A stretch of DNA of 39,799 nucleotides, taken from NCBI RefSeq assembly GCF_902459585.1, contig NZ_CABPSC010000024.1, positions 1-39,799 on the forward strand, in the 5' to 3' direction. This stretch comes from Pandoraea nosoerga (GTDB lineage: Bacteria > Pseudomonadota > Gammaproteobacteria > Burkholderiales > Burkholderiaceae). A program made the translations under genes and the position numbers. The notes under the pieces were generated by a model. The model was not told where the DNA came from and made no database searches. It saw only the letters and a program-made list of their open reading frames with translations. This document shows positions 1 to 10,019 of this stretch, one piece after another (the first letter of the stretch is position 1; every line of letters starts with the position of its first letter).

Positions 1-596
<596 letters not shown>

Positions 597-675
597 TTCC
601 GAATCCTCAGATACTGAATAGACGATTTAACAGTGAGTTGGGTGTGCGCATCGCGCGATGCGAACACCCGTCAAA

Positions 676-2778
<2,103 letters not shown>

Positions 2779-2895
2779 TTTAAGCCTCTTTCAATGTAGC
2801 CGCCATTTTTGAGGGGGCTACTAACACAAACGGGCGAGGCGCAATTTTTCATGCGCACCCGCCCCGGTTTCTGCTTTAGGTACTGCCTGCCTGCG

Positions 2896-3366
2896 TCAGA
2901 AGCGGAAGTGCGAGAATGCCTTGTTGGCTTCGGCCATGCGGTGAACTTCGTCACGCTTCTTCATGGCGCCGCCACGGCCTTCCGAGGCTTCGATCAGCTC
3001 GCCTGCGAGACGCAGGGCCATCGACTTCTCGCTACGCTTTTTCGCGGCCTCACGCAACCAACGCATCGCCAATGCCATACGACGCGACGGACGCACTTCG
3101 ACCGGAACTTGATAGTTTGCACCGCCAACACGGCGGCTTTTGACTTCAACGACCGGCTTCACGTTGCCGAGAGCGGTGTTGAAGACTTCCAGCGGATCCT
3201 TGCCCGCCTTGGTTTGGATCTGCTCGAAAGCACCATAAACGATGCGCTCGGCCACCGACTTCTTGCCGGCAAGCATGAGCACGTTCATGAATTTAGCGAC
3301 ATCAACGTTGCCGAACTTCGGATCGGGCAACACTTCGCGCTTGGGGACTTCGCGACGACGCGGCAT
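2896..3366 (-). CDS. rpsG: 30S ribosomal protein S7
   Basis: S7 is a primary 16S rRNA binder that nucleates assembly of the 30S head and lines the E site. The 156-residue product begins [20 protein letters not shown] and has the typical length. The open frame extends 15 codons upstream (to 3411), but I chose the ATG at 3364-3366 because it gives the standard S7 N-terminus and has a good Shine-Dalgarno (AAGGAAG) just before it. The gene lies 125 bp downstream of rpsL and 117 bp upstream of fusA on the same strand. In enterobacteria S7 represses this operon by binding the rpsL-rpsG spacer. I did not identify that structure here. Confidence 0.97.
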   Translation of the reverse strand: MPRRREVPKREVLPDPKFGNVDVAKFMNVLMLAGKKSVAERIVYGAFEQIQTKAGKDPLEVFNTALGNVKPVVEVKSRRVGGANYQVPVEVRPSRRMALAMRWLREAAKKRSEKSMALRLAGELIEASEGRGGAMKKRDEVHRMAEANKAFSHFRF

Positions 3367-3491
3367 GATTTCTTCCTTAATAAATTCAGTTGGAGCCAGG
3401 CTCCAGGCCACCTACTAGCCGCTTCTCGGCCGAGTGACCACTTACTCAGTGACGATGAACACCATCACCGAACGTATATCCGCTCAGCCGC

Positions 3492-3866
3492 TCAGGCCTT
3501 CGGACGCTTCGCGCCGTACTTCGAACGGGCCTGCTTACGGTCCTTGACGCCTTGCGTGTCGAGGCTGCCGCGCACCATGTGGTAACGCACACCCGGCAAG
3601 TCCTTCACACGACCGCCGCGGATCAGCACGACCGAGTGTTCCTGCAGGTTGTGGCCTTCACCACCGATGTACGAAATGACTTCGAAACCGTTCGTCAGGC
3701 GCACCTTGGCGACCTTACGCAGAGCGGAGTTCGGCTTCTTCGGCGTCGTGGTGTACACACGGGTGCACACGCCGCGACGCTGCGGGCAGTCCTGCAGGGC
3801 CGGGCTCTTGCTCTTGATTTGAGCAGAGGTGCGCGGCTTGCGGACCAATTGGTTAATCGTTGGCAT
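3492..3866 (-). CDS. rpsL: 30S ribosomal protein S12
   Basis: S12 sits at the decoding centre and controls translational accuracy. The 124-residue protein begins [12 protein letters not shown] and matches the usual bacterial length. The streptomycin-relevant lysines are both present: K43 in [13 protein letters not shown] and K88 in [13 protein letters not shown], so the classical resistance substitutions are absent. It is the first gene of the str cluster here. A strong promoter lies about 165 bp upstream (4032-4060), and the leader between them contains a 19-nt dyad. The upstream neighbour in the usual order, rpoC, is 23 kb away. Confidence 0.98.
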   Translation of the reverse strand: MPTINQLVRKPRTSAQIKSKSPALQDCPQRRGVCTRVYTTTPKKPNSALRKVAKVRLTNGFEVISYIGGEGHNLQEHSVVLIRGGRVKDLPGVRYHMVRGSLDTQGVKDRKQARSKYGAKRPKA

Positions 3867-3974
3867 TGTGATTTCCTAAATGTGTCAAAAGCGTGGCAGT
3901 CAAGGCGGACCGCCATGCGACTTTACTGCGTACTCTCCAGCCAAACCCGCGGTTTGTCCGCATCTAAACGCTTG

Positions 3975-3993
3975 ATGCAAAAGCCTTTTGCAT
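3975..3993. promoter_or_regulatory. 19-nt dyad in the rpsL leader
   Basis: ATGCAAAAGCCTTTTGCAT is a perfect dyad with 9-bp arms around one base. It lies between the rpsL promoter and the rpsL start, about 30-50 nt downstream of the expected transcription start. It could be a DNA operator or, in RNA, a stem of about 7 bp. It is not followed by a T-run on the minus strand, so it is not a simple terminator. The function is unknown. Confidence 0.45.
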
Positions 3994-4031
3994 TGGGCAC
4001 GGGCATACCGCCGGAAAAACCGGAGCCTGCG

Positions 4032-4060
4032 ACTATACATGGCGTCAATGCAAGTGTCAA
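4032..4060 (-). promoter_or_regulatory. Sigma-70 promoter of the rpsL-rpsG-fusA-tuf operon
   Basis: On the minus strand a consensus -35 TTGACA (4055-4060) is separated by exactly 17 bp from a near-consensus -10 TATAGT (4032-4037). It points at rpsL, with a predicted leader of about 160 nt. Its strength fits a ribosomal protein operon that must run independently of rpoBC. The 3867-4297 spacer otherwise holds only the leader dyad and the upstream region of the divergent MocR gene. Confidence 0.85.
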
Positions 4061-4297
4061 CGCTTTCGCGCGCGATTTCGCCCCGTAAGTCGTTGATTGC
4101 CGCTGGGTCCATGCGAGTGCGGTTCCGCCGCTCCGTCGCGTCACCCCGTCGATCACGCTCAGCCCTGCGGCGCGAGGAGCGGCGCGACGGGCGCCGGTGC
4201 CACGCATTTTCGCGGTTGCCACCCTCATGTATGCAAATTACACTCAGCAAATCACGCCTTCGTCGGCAAAATATCCATACATACCGCCACATTTCCC

Positions 4298-5737
4298 ATG
4301 GACGCCTTCCACGACACCCTGCGTGCCACCTTCTGGAAGCCCGCACTCGCCACCGGCAAAGGTCCGCGGTATCTGCGGCTGGCAAGCTTCATCGAGCAGT
4401 CCGTGGCGGACGGCCGGCTGCGTCCCGGCGACCGCCTGCCCGCGCAGCGCGAGCTCGCTTCGTGGCTCGGCATCGACTTCACGACGGTCACGCGGGCCTA
4501 CAACCGGGCGCGCGAGCGTCATGCGATCGAAGGCCGGGGCCCGCTCGGCACGTTCGTCAGTACGCCGCGCGTGGCGCTCGACCAGGTCCTCGATCTGGGG
4601 ATGAACATTCCGCCCGCGCCCGCTGACATTTTCCTGGGCGAGCTGCTGCGGCAGGGCGTCGACGAAGTGCTCCGGCATACCGACGCCTCGCGGCTCATGG
4701 CGTATCAGTTGGGCGACGGCGGAATGGCCGACCGGCAGGCCGGCGCGTTGTGGCTCGCGCCGATGCTCGGTTCGATCGAGCCTTCCGAGATACTCGTATG
4801 CCCCGGCGCGCAGGCCACGCTGGCGGCTCTGTTGCTCGCGGACACGGCGCGCGACGACACGGTGCTGTGCGAGCCGATCGTCTACCCGGGACTGCGCAGT
4901 GCGGCGCGCACGCTCGGGCGCCATCTCGAGGCCGTGGCGACCGACGGCGAGGGCATGCTGCCCGACGCCCTCGCCGCCCGCGCGCGCGAACACGGCGCAC
5001 GGCTCGTCTATCTGAATCCGACGCTGCAGAACCCGACGACGCGCACCATGCCGGAGCAGCGCCGCCGCGAGCTGCTCGAGCTTGCCGAAACCCTCGACCT
5101 CACGTTCATCGAGGACGATCCCTACTGGCGCCTCGCGCGCAACGCGCCCCCGCCGCTTGCGCGTCTCGCGCCGCACCGTGTGCATTACGTCGCCACACTG
5201 TCCAAGTGCCTCACGCCGGGCCTGCGCACGGCCTACGTCCGCCTGGCCGACGCCAGCCGGCGCGACGCCTTTCTCACGGCGCTGCGCGCATTCGCGCTGA
5301 TGGCGCCGCCGCTCATGACGGGGCTCGCCACGCAGTGGATTCACAACGGCATGGCCGAGCGCATTCTGGCCGGTGTAAGCGCCGCGGCGGCGCAGCGTCA
5401 GGCGATCGCGGCCGGCATTCTGGGCGGCGGGCGAATCGCGAAGGAGGCAAAGCAAACAAGGGAAACGAAGGGAACGAACGAAGCGATCGCGCAGGGCATT
5501 CATCTGTGGCAGCCGCTGCCGGCGCCATGGACGGCGCGCGAGCTGACGATGGCCGCACGCGCCGAGGGCCTCGCGGTGACCCCGGCCGACGCCTTCTGCC
5601 TGGCGCCCGACGCCCCCAACGCCATCCGCATCTCGCTGGGCGGCGTGAAGGAGCCCGAGCGGCTCGCGAGCGGCCTGCGGCGGCTCGCGTCGCTGCTGCG
5701 CGAAGCGCCGCCGAGCCTGCGCGGCGCGGTGGTGTAG
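4298..5737 (+). CDS. MocR-type GntR/aminotransferase-fold transcriptional regulator
   Basis: This is a PLP-dependent transcription factor: an N-terminal winged helix-turn-helix fused to a fold-type I aminotransferase domain. Residues about 20-85 (PRYLRLASFIEQSV through ELASWLGIDFTTVTRAYNRA) form the GntR DNA-binding domain. The rest is aminotransferase-like, with the expected Schiff-base lysine K303 in VATLSKCLTPG and the NPT motif in YLNPTLQNPT. The ATG at 4298 gives a 479-residue protein of normal MocR length; the frame is open further upstream, but without a domain. Residues about 382-396 are a low-complexity stretch (KEAKQTRETKGTNE) encoded by T-free, purine-rich DNA unlike its surroundings, which looks like a repeat-driven insertion. 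The target is unknown: the divergent neighbour is rpsL and the gene downstream is a HAD hydrolase. Confidence 0.9.
   Translation: MDAFHDTLRATFWKPALATGKGPRYLRLASFIEQSVADGRLRPGDRLPAQRELASWLGIDFTTVTRAYNRARERHAIEGRGPLGTFVSTPRVALDQVLDLGMNIPPAPADIFLGELLRQGVDEVLRHTDASRLMAYQLGDGGMADRQAGALWLAPMLGSIEPSEILVCPGAQATLAALLLADTARDDTVLCEPIVYPGLRSAARTLGRHLEAVATDGEGMLPDALAARAREHGARLVYLNPTLQNPTTRTMPEQRRRELLELAETLDLTFIEDDPYWRLARNAPPPLARLAPHRVHYVATLSKCLTPGLRTAYVRLADASRRDAFLTALRAFALMAPPLMTGLATQWIHNGMAERILAGVSAAAAQRQAIAAGILGGGRIAKEAKQTRETKGTNEAIAQGIHLWQPLPAPWTARELTMAARAEGLAVTPADAFCLAPDAPNAIRISLGGVKEPERLASGLRRLASLLREAPPSLRGAVV
5441..5484. repeat. Purine-rich low-complexity repeat inside the MocR gene
   Basis: A stretch of A, G and C with no T on the plus strand, built from degenerate units such as GGGAACGAA and GGCAAAGCAA. 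It encodes the charged insertion KEAKQTRETKGTNE between two normal parts of the aminotransferase domain. Confidence 0.6.
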
Positions 5738-5940
5738 CGAACGCCGGTCAGACTCGCAAGCCGGCAGGGTCACCCTCTTGATGCACGTCAAGCTATCAAA
5801 TAACGTAGTCCTGCATGTCGCAAACGGCGTATCGGGTGTCATCCGCCGCGTTTTTTTTGACGCGCCGAGTTCGTACACTCCGAAACACCCGAGACTTTGG
5901 CGCGACCCCCTCCAGTGACCGCAGGAACCCCTCTTCAGCC

Positions 5941-6663
5941 ATGCAGGCGAGCTTCGAAAAAGACAGCATTCTGGTTCTCGACGTCGACGGCACGCTGACC
6001 GATTCCGTGCGCATCCACCAGCGCGCGCTGCTCGGCGCCATGCAGTCGCTGGAGTTCGGCGATCTGAGCACCGACTGGGGCAGCTATCCGCATCACACCG
6101 ACACCGGCATTCTGATCCAGGCGCACGTCGAACACGGCCGGGCGCTGCCCCAACCGCACGATCTGGCGCGCTTCGAGCACGAGATCGACGAGCGCTTCAC
6201 CGCGCTGCTCAACGCCCACGGGCTGGCCGAGATTCCGGGCGCGCGCGCCTTCGTCGAGGCGGCGCACCGTTCGCGCTGGGGCGTGGTGTTCGCCACGGGC
6301 GGCATCCGGCAGGTAAGTCATCGCAAGCTGCGCTGCGTGGCCATCGACTACACCGACGCCATGCTGGTCACGGCGTCCGAATACAGTTCGCGCGAACAGC
6401 TCGTCGCCGAGGCGATCAAGCGCGCGCAGCTCGGCTATGGCATCACCAAACCGCGTGCGATCGTCTCCATCGGCGACGGGGTGTGGGACCTGAAGGTGGC
6501 TCGCCAGCTCGGCATCGACTTCGTGGGCATTGGCTCGAGGCGCCAGCGCTCGCCGCTCTATGACGAGGGCGTGACCGTCTACGACGACATGTGGGACGCC
6601 ATGCACTGGCTCAATCCGGGCCGCGGCCGCGCAACAGGTATTCGCTTGGCGTCACGCCCATGA
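5941..6663 (+). CDS. HAD-superfamily hydrolase
   Basis: A 240-residue haloacid dehalogenase-fold phosphohydrolase of unknown substrate. Motif I is LVLDVDGTLTD near residue 12, with the nucleophile and general-acid aspartates. Motif II is the threonine in VVFATGG, and the motif III/IV region is KPRAIVSIGDGVWD, with the metal-binding aspartates. A helical cap of about 80 residues lies between motifs I and II, suggesting a C1-cap phosphoglycolate-phosphatase-like member. I chose the ATG at 5941 because it places motif I at the usual distance from the N-terminus; the frame is open back to 5815. Its last 53 bp overlap the convergent AraC gene. Confidence 0.85.
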   Translation: MQASFEKDSILVLDVDGTLTDSVRIHQRALLGAMQSLEFGDLSTDWGSYPHHTDTGILIQAHVEHGRALPQPHDLARFEHEIDERFTALLNAHGLAEIPGARAFVEAAHRSRWGVVFATGGIRQVSHRKLRCVAIDYTDAMLVTASEYSSREQLVAEAIKRAQLGYGITKPRAIVSIGDGVWDLKVARQLGIDFVGIGSRRQRSPLYDEGVTVYDDMWDAMHWLNPGRGRATGIRLASRP

Positions 6664-7402
6664 AGCGGCGAAACATGGTGGAAAACGCGCTCGGCGTGTC
6701 GTAACCGACTTCAAGCGCGACCTGCGTGATGGGGCGCCCGGCGCCGAGCAGCGGCAGCGCGCCGAGCAATCGCATCTGCTGGCGCCACTCGCGAAACGGC
6801 AAGCCGAATTCCGTCATGAAGCGACGCTCGAGCGTGCGGCTCGACGCGCCGACCTGCTCCGCCCAGTCCTGCAGGCTGCGGCCATCGGCGGGCGTACTCA
6901 GATAGGCGTCGAAGATCTTGCGCAGACGCGCGTCGCGCGGCACCTGCAGATGAAACGGCGACTCGCTCTTCCACTCCATCTCTTCGAGCAGCAAGGCCAT
7001 GATGAGCCCGTCCTTGCCGTCGGCGGACCAGTTCACCGGCAGCGTCATGGCGCGCAGAATCAGTTCGCGCAGCAGCGCAGACACGCGAATGACGACAGGC
7101 GTGTCGGGTGCGGGCATGCCGCAGCGCGCCACGTCGACGTAGACCGTGCGCATTTCCACTTTTCCCCGCATGCGCACTTCATGCGTGATCTCCCCCGGAA
7201 TCCACAACGCGCGTTGCGGCGGGATTACCCAGTACGACGCATCGGTCCGCACTTCGAGGATGCCGGTGCACGCGTACATCAACTGCGCGCGCCGGTGGCT
7301 GTGCGGCCGGATGACGTAGCCATCCGGATAATCCTTCGCCAACGCGCCGATGGGACGGTCATGTCCCTGGAAGTCCAGGGGTACCGCACGTGTAATCGGC
7401 AT
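6611..7402 (-). CDS. AraC-family transcriptional regulator
   Basis: A 263-residue regulator with an N-terminal cupin-like sensor domain (PHSHRRAQLMYACTG) and a C-terminal AraC helix-turn-helix pair. The first HTH spans SLQDWAEQVGASSRTLERRF and the second includes ITQVALEVGYDTPSAFSTMF, followed by the family signature GVTPSEYL. The start at 7400-7402 (MPITRAVPLDFQ) gives a family-length protein; an in-frame ATG at 7444 is an alternative. It converges with, and overlaps, the HAD gene by 53 bp and shares its strand with the small membrane protein upstream at 7596. No signal molecule can be inferred; members of this length often control an adjacent transporter or hydrolase. Confidence 0.9.
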   Translation of the reverse strand: MPITRAVPLDFQGHDRPIGALAKDYPDGYVIRPHSHRRAQLMYACTGILEVRTDASYWVIPPQRALWIPGEITHEVRMRGKVEMRTVYVDVARCGMPAPDTPVVIRVSALLRELILRAMTLPVNWSADGKDGLIMALLLEEMEWKSESPFHLQVPRDARLRKIFDAYLSTPADGRSLQDWAEQVGASSRTLERRFMTEFGLPFREWRQQMRLLGALPLLGAGRPITQVALEVGYDTPSAFSTMFRRFMGVTPSEYLLRGRGPD

Positions 7403-7507
7403 CGGCACCAGGCCTCGTTCTTGGCGACGCTCCGAGCGTAACATCGGGCACGCGCCCGCTCCAAGCCGCGGCGCGCGCAGGCCCCGCGCCCGTCCCCCTT
7501 TCATCGC

Positions 7508-7539
7508 CCCTCCTTTCTCCTCTTTCTCCTCCTCCCCCA
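7508..7539. repeat. Pyrimidine-rich tract with CTCCTTT-type units
   Basis: The plus strand is an uninterrupted C/T run with the near-tandem units TCCTTTCTCC and TCTTTCTCC. It lies between the membrane-protein gene and the AraC gene, upstream of the AraC start. It may extend the AraC mRNA leader. No function is evident. Confidence 0.5.
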
Positions 7540-7595
7540 TCCGGCGCCTCACCGGCCCCGCTGCTCGCCGACGCGCCCGGGCAACCGGCACACGC

Positions 7596-8006
7596 TCAGA
7601 ACGGCTTGACGATCACGAGCGCCACGGCCACGGCCATCGACAGCAGCGTGATTGGCAGGGCCCGCACGAAAAGCGCCTTCGGCTGCGACGCCGGCTGAAC
7701 AACGCTGTCCCGCTCCATGCGCCGCAACGTGGCCGAGAGCCGCCCGTGCAGCGCGGAGACGACCACCACGAAGACCAGCTTCGCCATGAGCCAGGGCGCG
7801 CTCCACCAATGGGCCATCACGGCCAGCACCGGGCCGGTGATCCACACCACGATGAGCGCCGGCGACGCGAGCCGATAGTCCGCACGCCGGGCGATGCGCC
7901 GCCACTCCGGCTGCGCGAGGCGTCCGCCCAGCGCCATCGTCACCATGCCGGCAATGAAGATGACGACCGAGATCAGATGTACGGCCTTGATCCACAGATA
8001 AAGCAT
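7596..8006 (-). CDS. Small integral membrane protein, HemJ/CopD-like
   Basis: A 136-residue hydrophobic protein with about four membrane segments. TM1 (LYLWIKAVHLISVVIFIAGM) carries a histidine near residue 10, TM2 is SPALIVVWITGPVLAVM, TM3 is PWLMAKLVFVVVVSALHG, and TM4 lies at the C-terminus. The pattern (WIKAxH in TM1, KL in TM3 followed by a basic helix) resembles HemJ-type protoporphyrinogen oxidases and the CopD fold, but I cannot tell these apart by eye. The start at 8004-8006 is supported by a GGAGG seven bases upstream; a longer frame to 8027 lacks a ribosome-binding site. It is divergent from the DUF4148 gene. Confidence 0.7.
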   Translation of the reverse strand: MLYLWIKAVHLISVVIFIAGMVTMALGGRLAQPEWRRIARRADYRLASPALIVVWITGPVLAVMAHWWSAPWLMAKLVFVVVVSALHGRLSATLRRMERDSVVQPASQPKALFVRALPITLLSMAVAVALVIVKPF

Positions 8007-8029
8007 CGGAACCTCCGCAGACGTCACTC

Positions 8030-8054
8030 AATTATTCTCGATTACACAATAATT
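8030..8054. promoter_or_regulatory. Inverted repeat in the divergent promoter region
   Basis: AATTATT and AATAATT form 7-bp arms around an 11-bp spacer in the 149-bp region between the HemJ-like gene and the DUF4148 gene. This AT-rich dyad in a GC-rich genome could be an operator. A 6-bp hairpin (CGATGC/GCATCG, 8112-8128) follows closer to the DUF4148 start. Confidence 0.4.
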
Positions 8055-8155
8055 GCTTGTCAAAACTCGCCTTTATCACCAATACGCGCATCAATAGACT
8101 GTGACTGTCGACGATGCATTGAGCATCGCCCCCTTCAAATGACAGGAGAAATACC

Positions 8156-8464
8156 ATGAAGCGCCCCCTTATTGCCTCTGCCCTCGTTTGCGCCATGCTG
8201 GCCGTGTCGGCCGGTTCGGCTTTCGCCAGCGACGCGTTCGACGGCCCGTCCGAATTTTCGTGGGTGCCGCAAACCAGCGCCCTGAGCCGCGCCCAGGTGC
8301 GTGACGAACTGATCCAGGCCCAGCGCGCCGGTCTCGTGGTGCAGCACGACACCGTCTACCCGAAGGCTGCGCCGAGCGCCCAGCCCGCATCGGCCGCCGC
8401 CCCCGTCACGATGGGCTCGGTCGGCGCCGCACAACGCGCCGGCACGACCTACTTCGGCTCGTAA
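8156..8464 (+). CDS. DUF4148-type small exported protein
   Basis: A 102-residue secreted protein. It has a clear Sec signal peptide, MKRPLIASALVCAMLAVSAG followed by SAFA, with cleavage expected near residue 24. The mature part contains the family pattern SRAQVRDELIQAQRAGLV, then a Pro/Ala-rich segment and a short tail ending TYFGS. DUF4148 proteins are common in several copies per genome in Burkholderiales and have no assigned function. A good AGGAGA ribosome-binding site precedes the ATG. Structured RNA and a strong terminator follow at 8593-8664. Confidence 0.88.
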   Translation: MKRPLIASALVCAMLAVSAGSAFASDAFDGPSEFSWVPQTSALSRAQVRDELIQAQRAGLVVQHDTVYPKAAPSAQPASAAAPVTMGSVGAAQRAGTTYFGS

Positions 8465-8592
8465 TGTCACCGCCGCGCCGTGCGCCTCGTTGCGAGGCGG
8501 CGGCGCGACGCGTTCTGCGCATAACGACGTGCCGGCGCGTGTAGACGCCGGCGCTTTCGCGAGATTCTGCGGCCCTCGCTCGCTTGTGGCCC

Positions 8593-8636
8593 AAGGCTCC
8601 TGTCGCTGTGCGTAGCGGTTCAACGCACAGGACCTT
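8593..8636 (+). ncRNA. Candidate structured RNA (3' UTR or small RNA) ahead of a terminator
   Basis: A stem of CTGTGCGT (8606-8613) with ACGCACAG (8623-8630) around a 9-nt loop is closed further out by AAGG (8593-8596) pairing with CCTT (8633-8636). It abuts a textbook intrinsic terminator. It could be the 3' end of an independent small RNA or of the DUF4148 transcript. I see no convincing promoter between 8465 and 8590, so a 3'-UTR-derived RNA is the safer reading. The remainder of 8465-8590 holds a GC-rich hairpin at 8531-8552. Confidence 0.4.
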
Positions 8637-8664
8637 GCCCGTCGCTTCGGCGACGGGCTTTTTT
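8637..8664 (+). terminator. Intrinsic terminator after the DUF4148 gene and candidate RNA
   Basis: GCCCGTCGC pairs with GCGACGGGC around a TTCG tetraloop, followed directly by six T residues. A 9-bp GC-rich stem with a UUCG loop makes this a very strong plus-strand terminator. Confidence 0.92.
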
Positions 8665-8705
8665 AGCCGACGCCCCCGGCGGGCGCGGGCCGAGCATGCT
8701 GACAA

Positions 8706-8744
8706 TAAAAACGACGAAGCCCGCCGAAGCGGGCTTTCGTCGTT
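8706..8744 (-). terminator. Intrinsic terminator of the dienelactone hydrolase gene
   Basis: A long stem pairs AACGACGAA-type sequence and GCCCGC with their complements around a short GAA loop. On the minus strand it is followed by TTTTTATT, giving a clear terminator about 90 bp past the stop of the hydrolase gene. Confidence 0.85.
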
Positions 8745-8835
8745 TACGGCAAGCGGCAGCGGCAGCGCGCCTTGCGGTCAGCCGTTTGCCGCCGGTGCGG
8801 CGCGATGACGGCGAACGGCCGCGGCGCTCGCCGGG

Positions 8836-9546
8836 TCAGCGAGACAGCCACTTCGAGAGGAACTCGAGCGTGCGGCCATGCGCGAGCGCCGCCGCGGGCT
8901 GATGGTAGGCGCCGCGCGCCCAGCAATTGAAGCCGTGATCCGCGCCCGGATAGACGTACAGCTCGGTGTTCGGGCGCGTCTTCACCGCTTCGCCGACCGC
9001 GCTCACGATGTCCGGCGTGATGTGGGTGTCGAGCGCGCCATAGTGGAATTGCACGGGCACTTTCAGATTCGCCGCTTCGTCCAGGTGGTTGTGAATGCCA
9101 CCGCCGTAGTACGGCACCGCGGCGTCGACGAGACCGCGCGCCGCGCTCAGATACGACAGCAGGCCGCCGAAGCAATAGCCGACGGCGGCAACCTTCGCGC
9201 CGTCGGCGAGCTGAGCGCGCAGCGTCCGGGTCGTCGCTTCGATATCCTTCACGGCCTTCTCGACGTCAACCGACTTGCGCAGTTCCATCGCGCGAGCGAG
9301 ATCGTCGCCCGAGTAGCCGAGTTCGACGCGCGGTGCGGCACGCCAGAAGACGTCCGGTGCGAGAACGACGTAGCCGTCCAGTGCATATTGGTCGGCCACG
9401 CCACGAATGTGCTCGTTCACGCCGAAGATTTCCTGCACGAGTACGACGCCGGGAGAACTGGCCGTCTTGCCCGCAGGCGGCAACGCCAGATAGGCATCGA
9501 AGGCGCCGTCCACGGTTTCGACACGGATCCATTGACTGTTCGACAC
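8836..9546 (-). CDS. Dienelactone hydrolase family protein
   Basis: A 236-residue alpha/beta-hydrolase of the DLH family. Characterised members hydrolyse dienelactone in chlorocatechol degradation, but many paralogues have unknown substrates. The catalytic triad is visible: Cys125 in the nucleophile elbow GYCFGG, Asp in YGALDTH, and His in GADHGFNC. The GTG at 9544-9546 (then SNSQWIRVETVDG) is preferred over the upstream ATG of the frame because it gives the normal DLH N-terminus and is preceded by GGAG. A possible promoter lies at 9641-9669 and a terminator at 8706-8744, so it is probably a single-gene unit. Nothing around it indicates chloroaromatic degradation. Confidence 0.9.
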   Translation of the reverse strand: MSNSQWIRVETVDGAFDAYLALPPAGKTASSPGVVLVQEIFGVNEHIRGVADQYALDGYVVLAPDVFWRAAPRVELGYSGDDLARAMELRKSVDVEKAVKDIEATTRTLRAQLADGAKVAAVGYCFGGLLSYLSAARGLVDAAVPYYGGGIHNHLDEAANLKVPVQFHYGALDTHITPDIVSAVGEAVKTRPNTELYVYPGADHGFNCWARGAYHQPAAALAHGRTLEFLSKWLSR

Positions 9547-9640
9547 GGAAATTGCTCCATCAAGAGAAGGGGAAATGCCTGCGCGTGCCCATGGGGGCCG
9601 GGAAGGCCGCCGCAAGCGGCATGCGCAGTCGGACCGGATC

Positions 9641-9669
9641 AGTATAGGCACTTTCGCGCGAGCTTTCAG
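9641..9669 (-). promoter_or_regulatory. Possible promoter of the dienelactone hydrolase gene
   Basis: The minus strand has a -10-like TATACT (9641-9646) and a weaker -35 CTGAAA (9664-9669) separated by 17 bp, about 95 bp upstream of the chosen GTG. Apart from this and a dyad CACGCGGTTACCGCGTG at 9924-9940, I see nothing definable in the 9547-10019 spacer. Confidence 0.45.
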
Positions 9670-10019
9670 CACGGCGCCGCGTACCCGGAACGCCCGCCGG
9701 TCAAGGCTGCGCCGGCTTCGGCGGCGTCACCGGGCGGCTCACCGCCGCACAGAGGCGGCGTCATCGCGACACATGCGGCGCGCGCTCGCCAGGTCGTTTC
9801 AATGACCGAACCCGGGCCGTCCCACGCGAGCGCGGGACTCACGCGGCGAGCGCCGCTTCGAAAATCTTCGCCACGGCCCCGAAGCCTGCGACCCGCCCGC
9901 CGGCGAATCCCCGCCCCGCCTTACACGCGGTTACCGCGTGCGGGTGCCCGCATCGCAAGACGGTAGGCTTGCGTCCATGCGTTCGACCTTCCGGGAAACG
10001 CGTTTATTACGGAGTCCAT

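Noticed and set aside
3367-3411. Longer S7 with 15 extra N-terminal residues
   Set aside because: The extension covers the Shine-Dalgarno of the standard start and is absent from known S7 proteins.
3492-3866. Streptomycin-resistance substitution in S12, or rifampicin-resistance substitution in RpoB
   Set aside because: K43 and K88 of S12 and the key Gln, Asp, His and Ser of the RpoB cluster are wild type. The Thr in FMDQTNPL looks like a lineage difference rather than a resistance change.
9670-9968. Possible small gene in the spacer before the exported protein
   Set aside because: Frames here are Arg-rich and without a ribosome-binding site or similarity to anything I recognise; only GC-rich dyads are visible.
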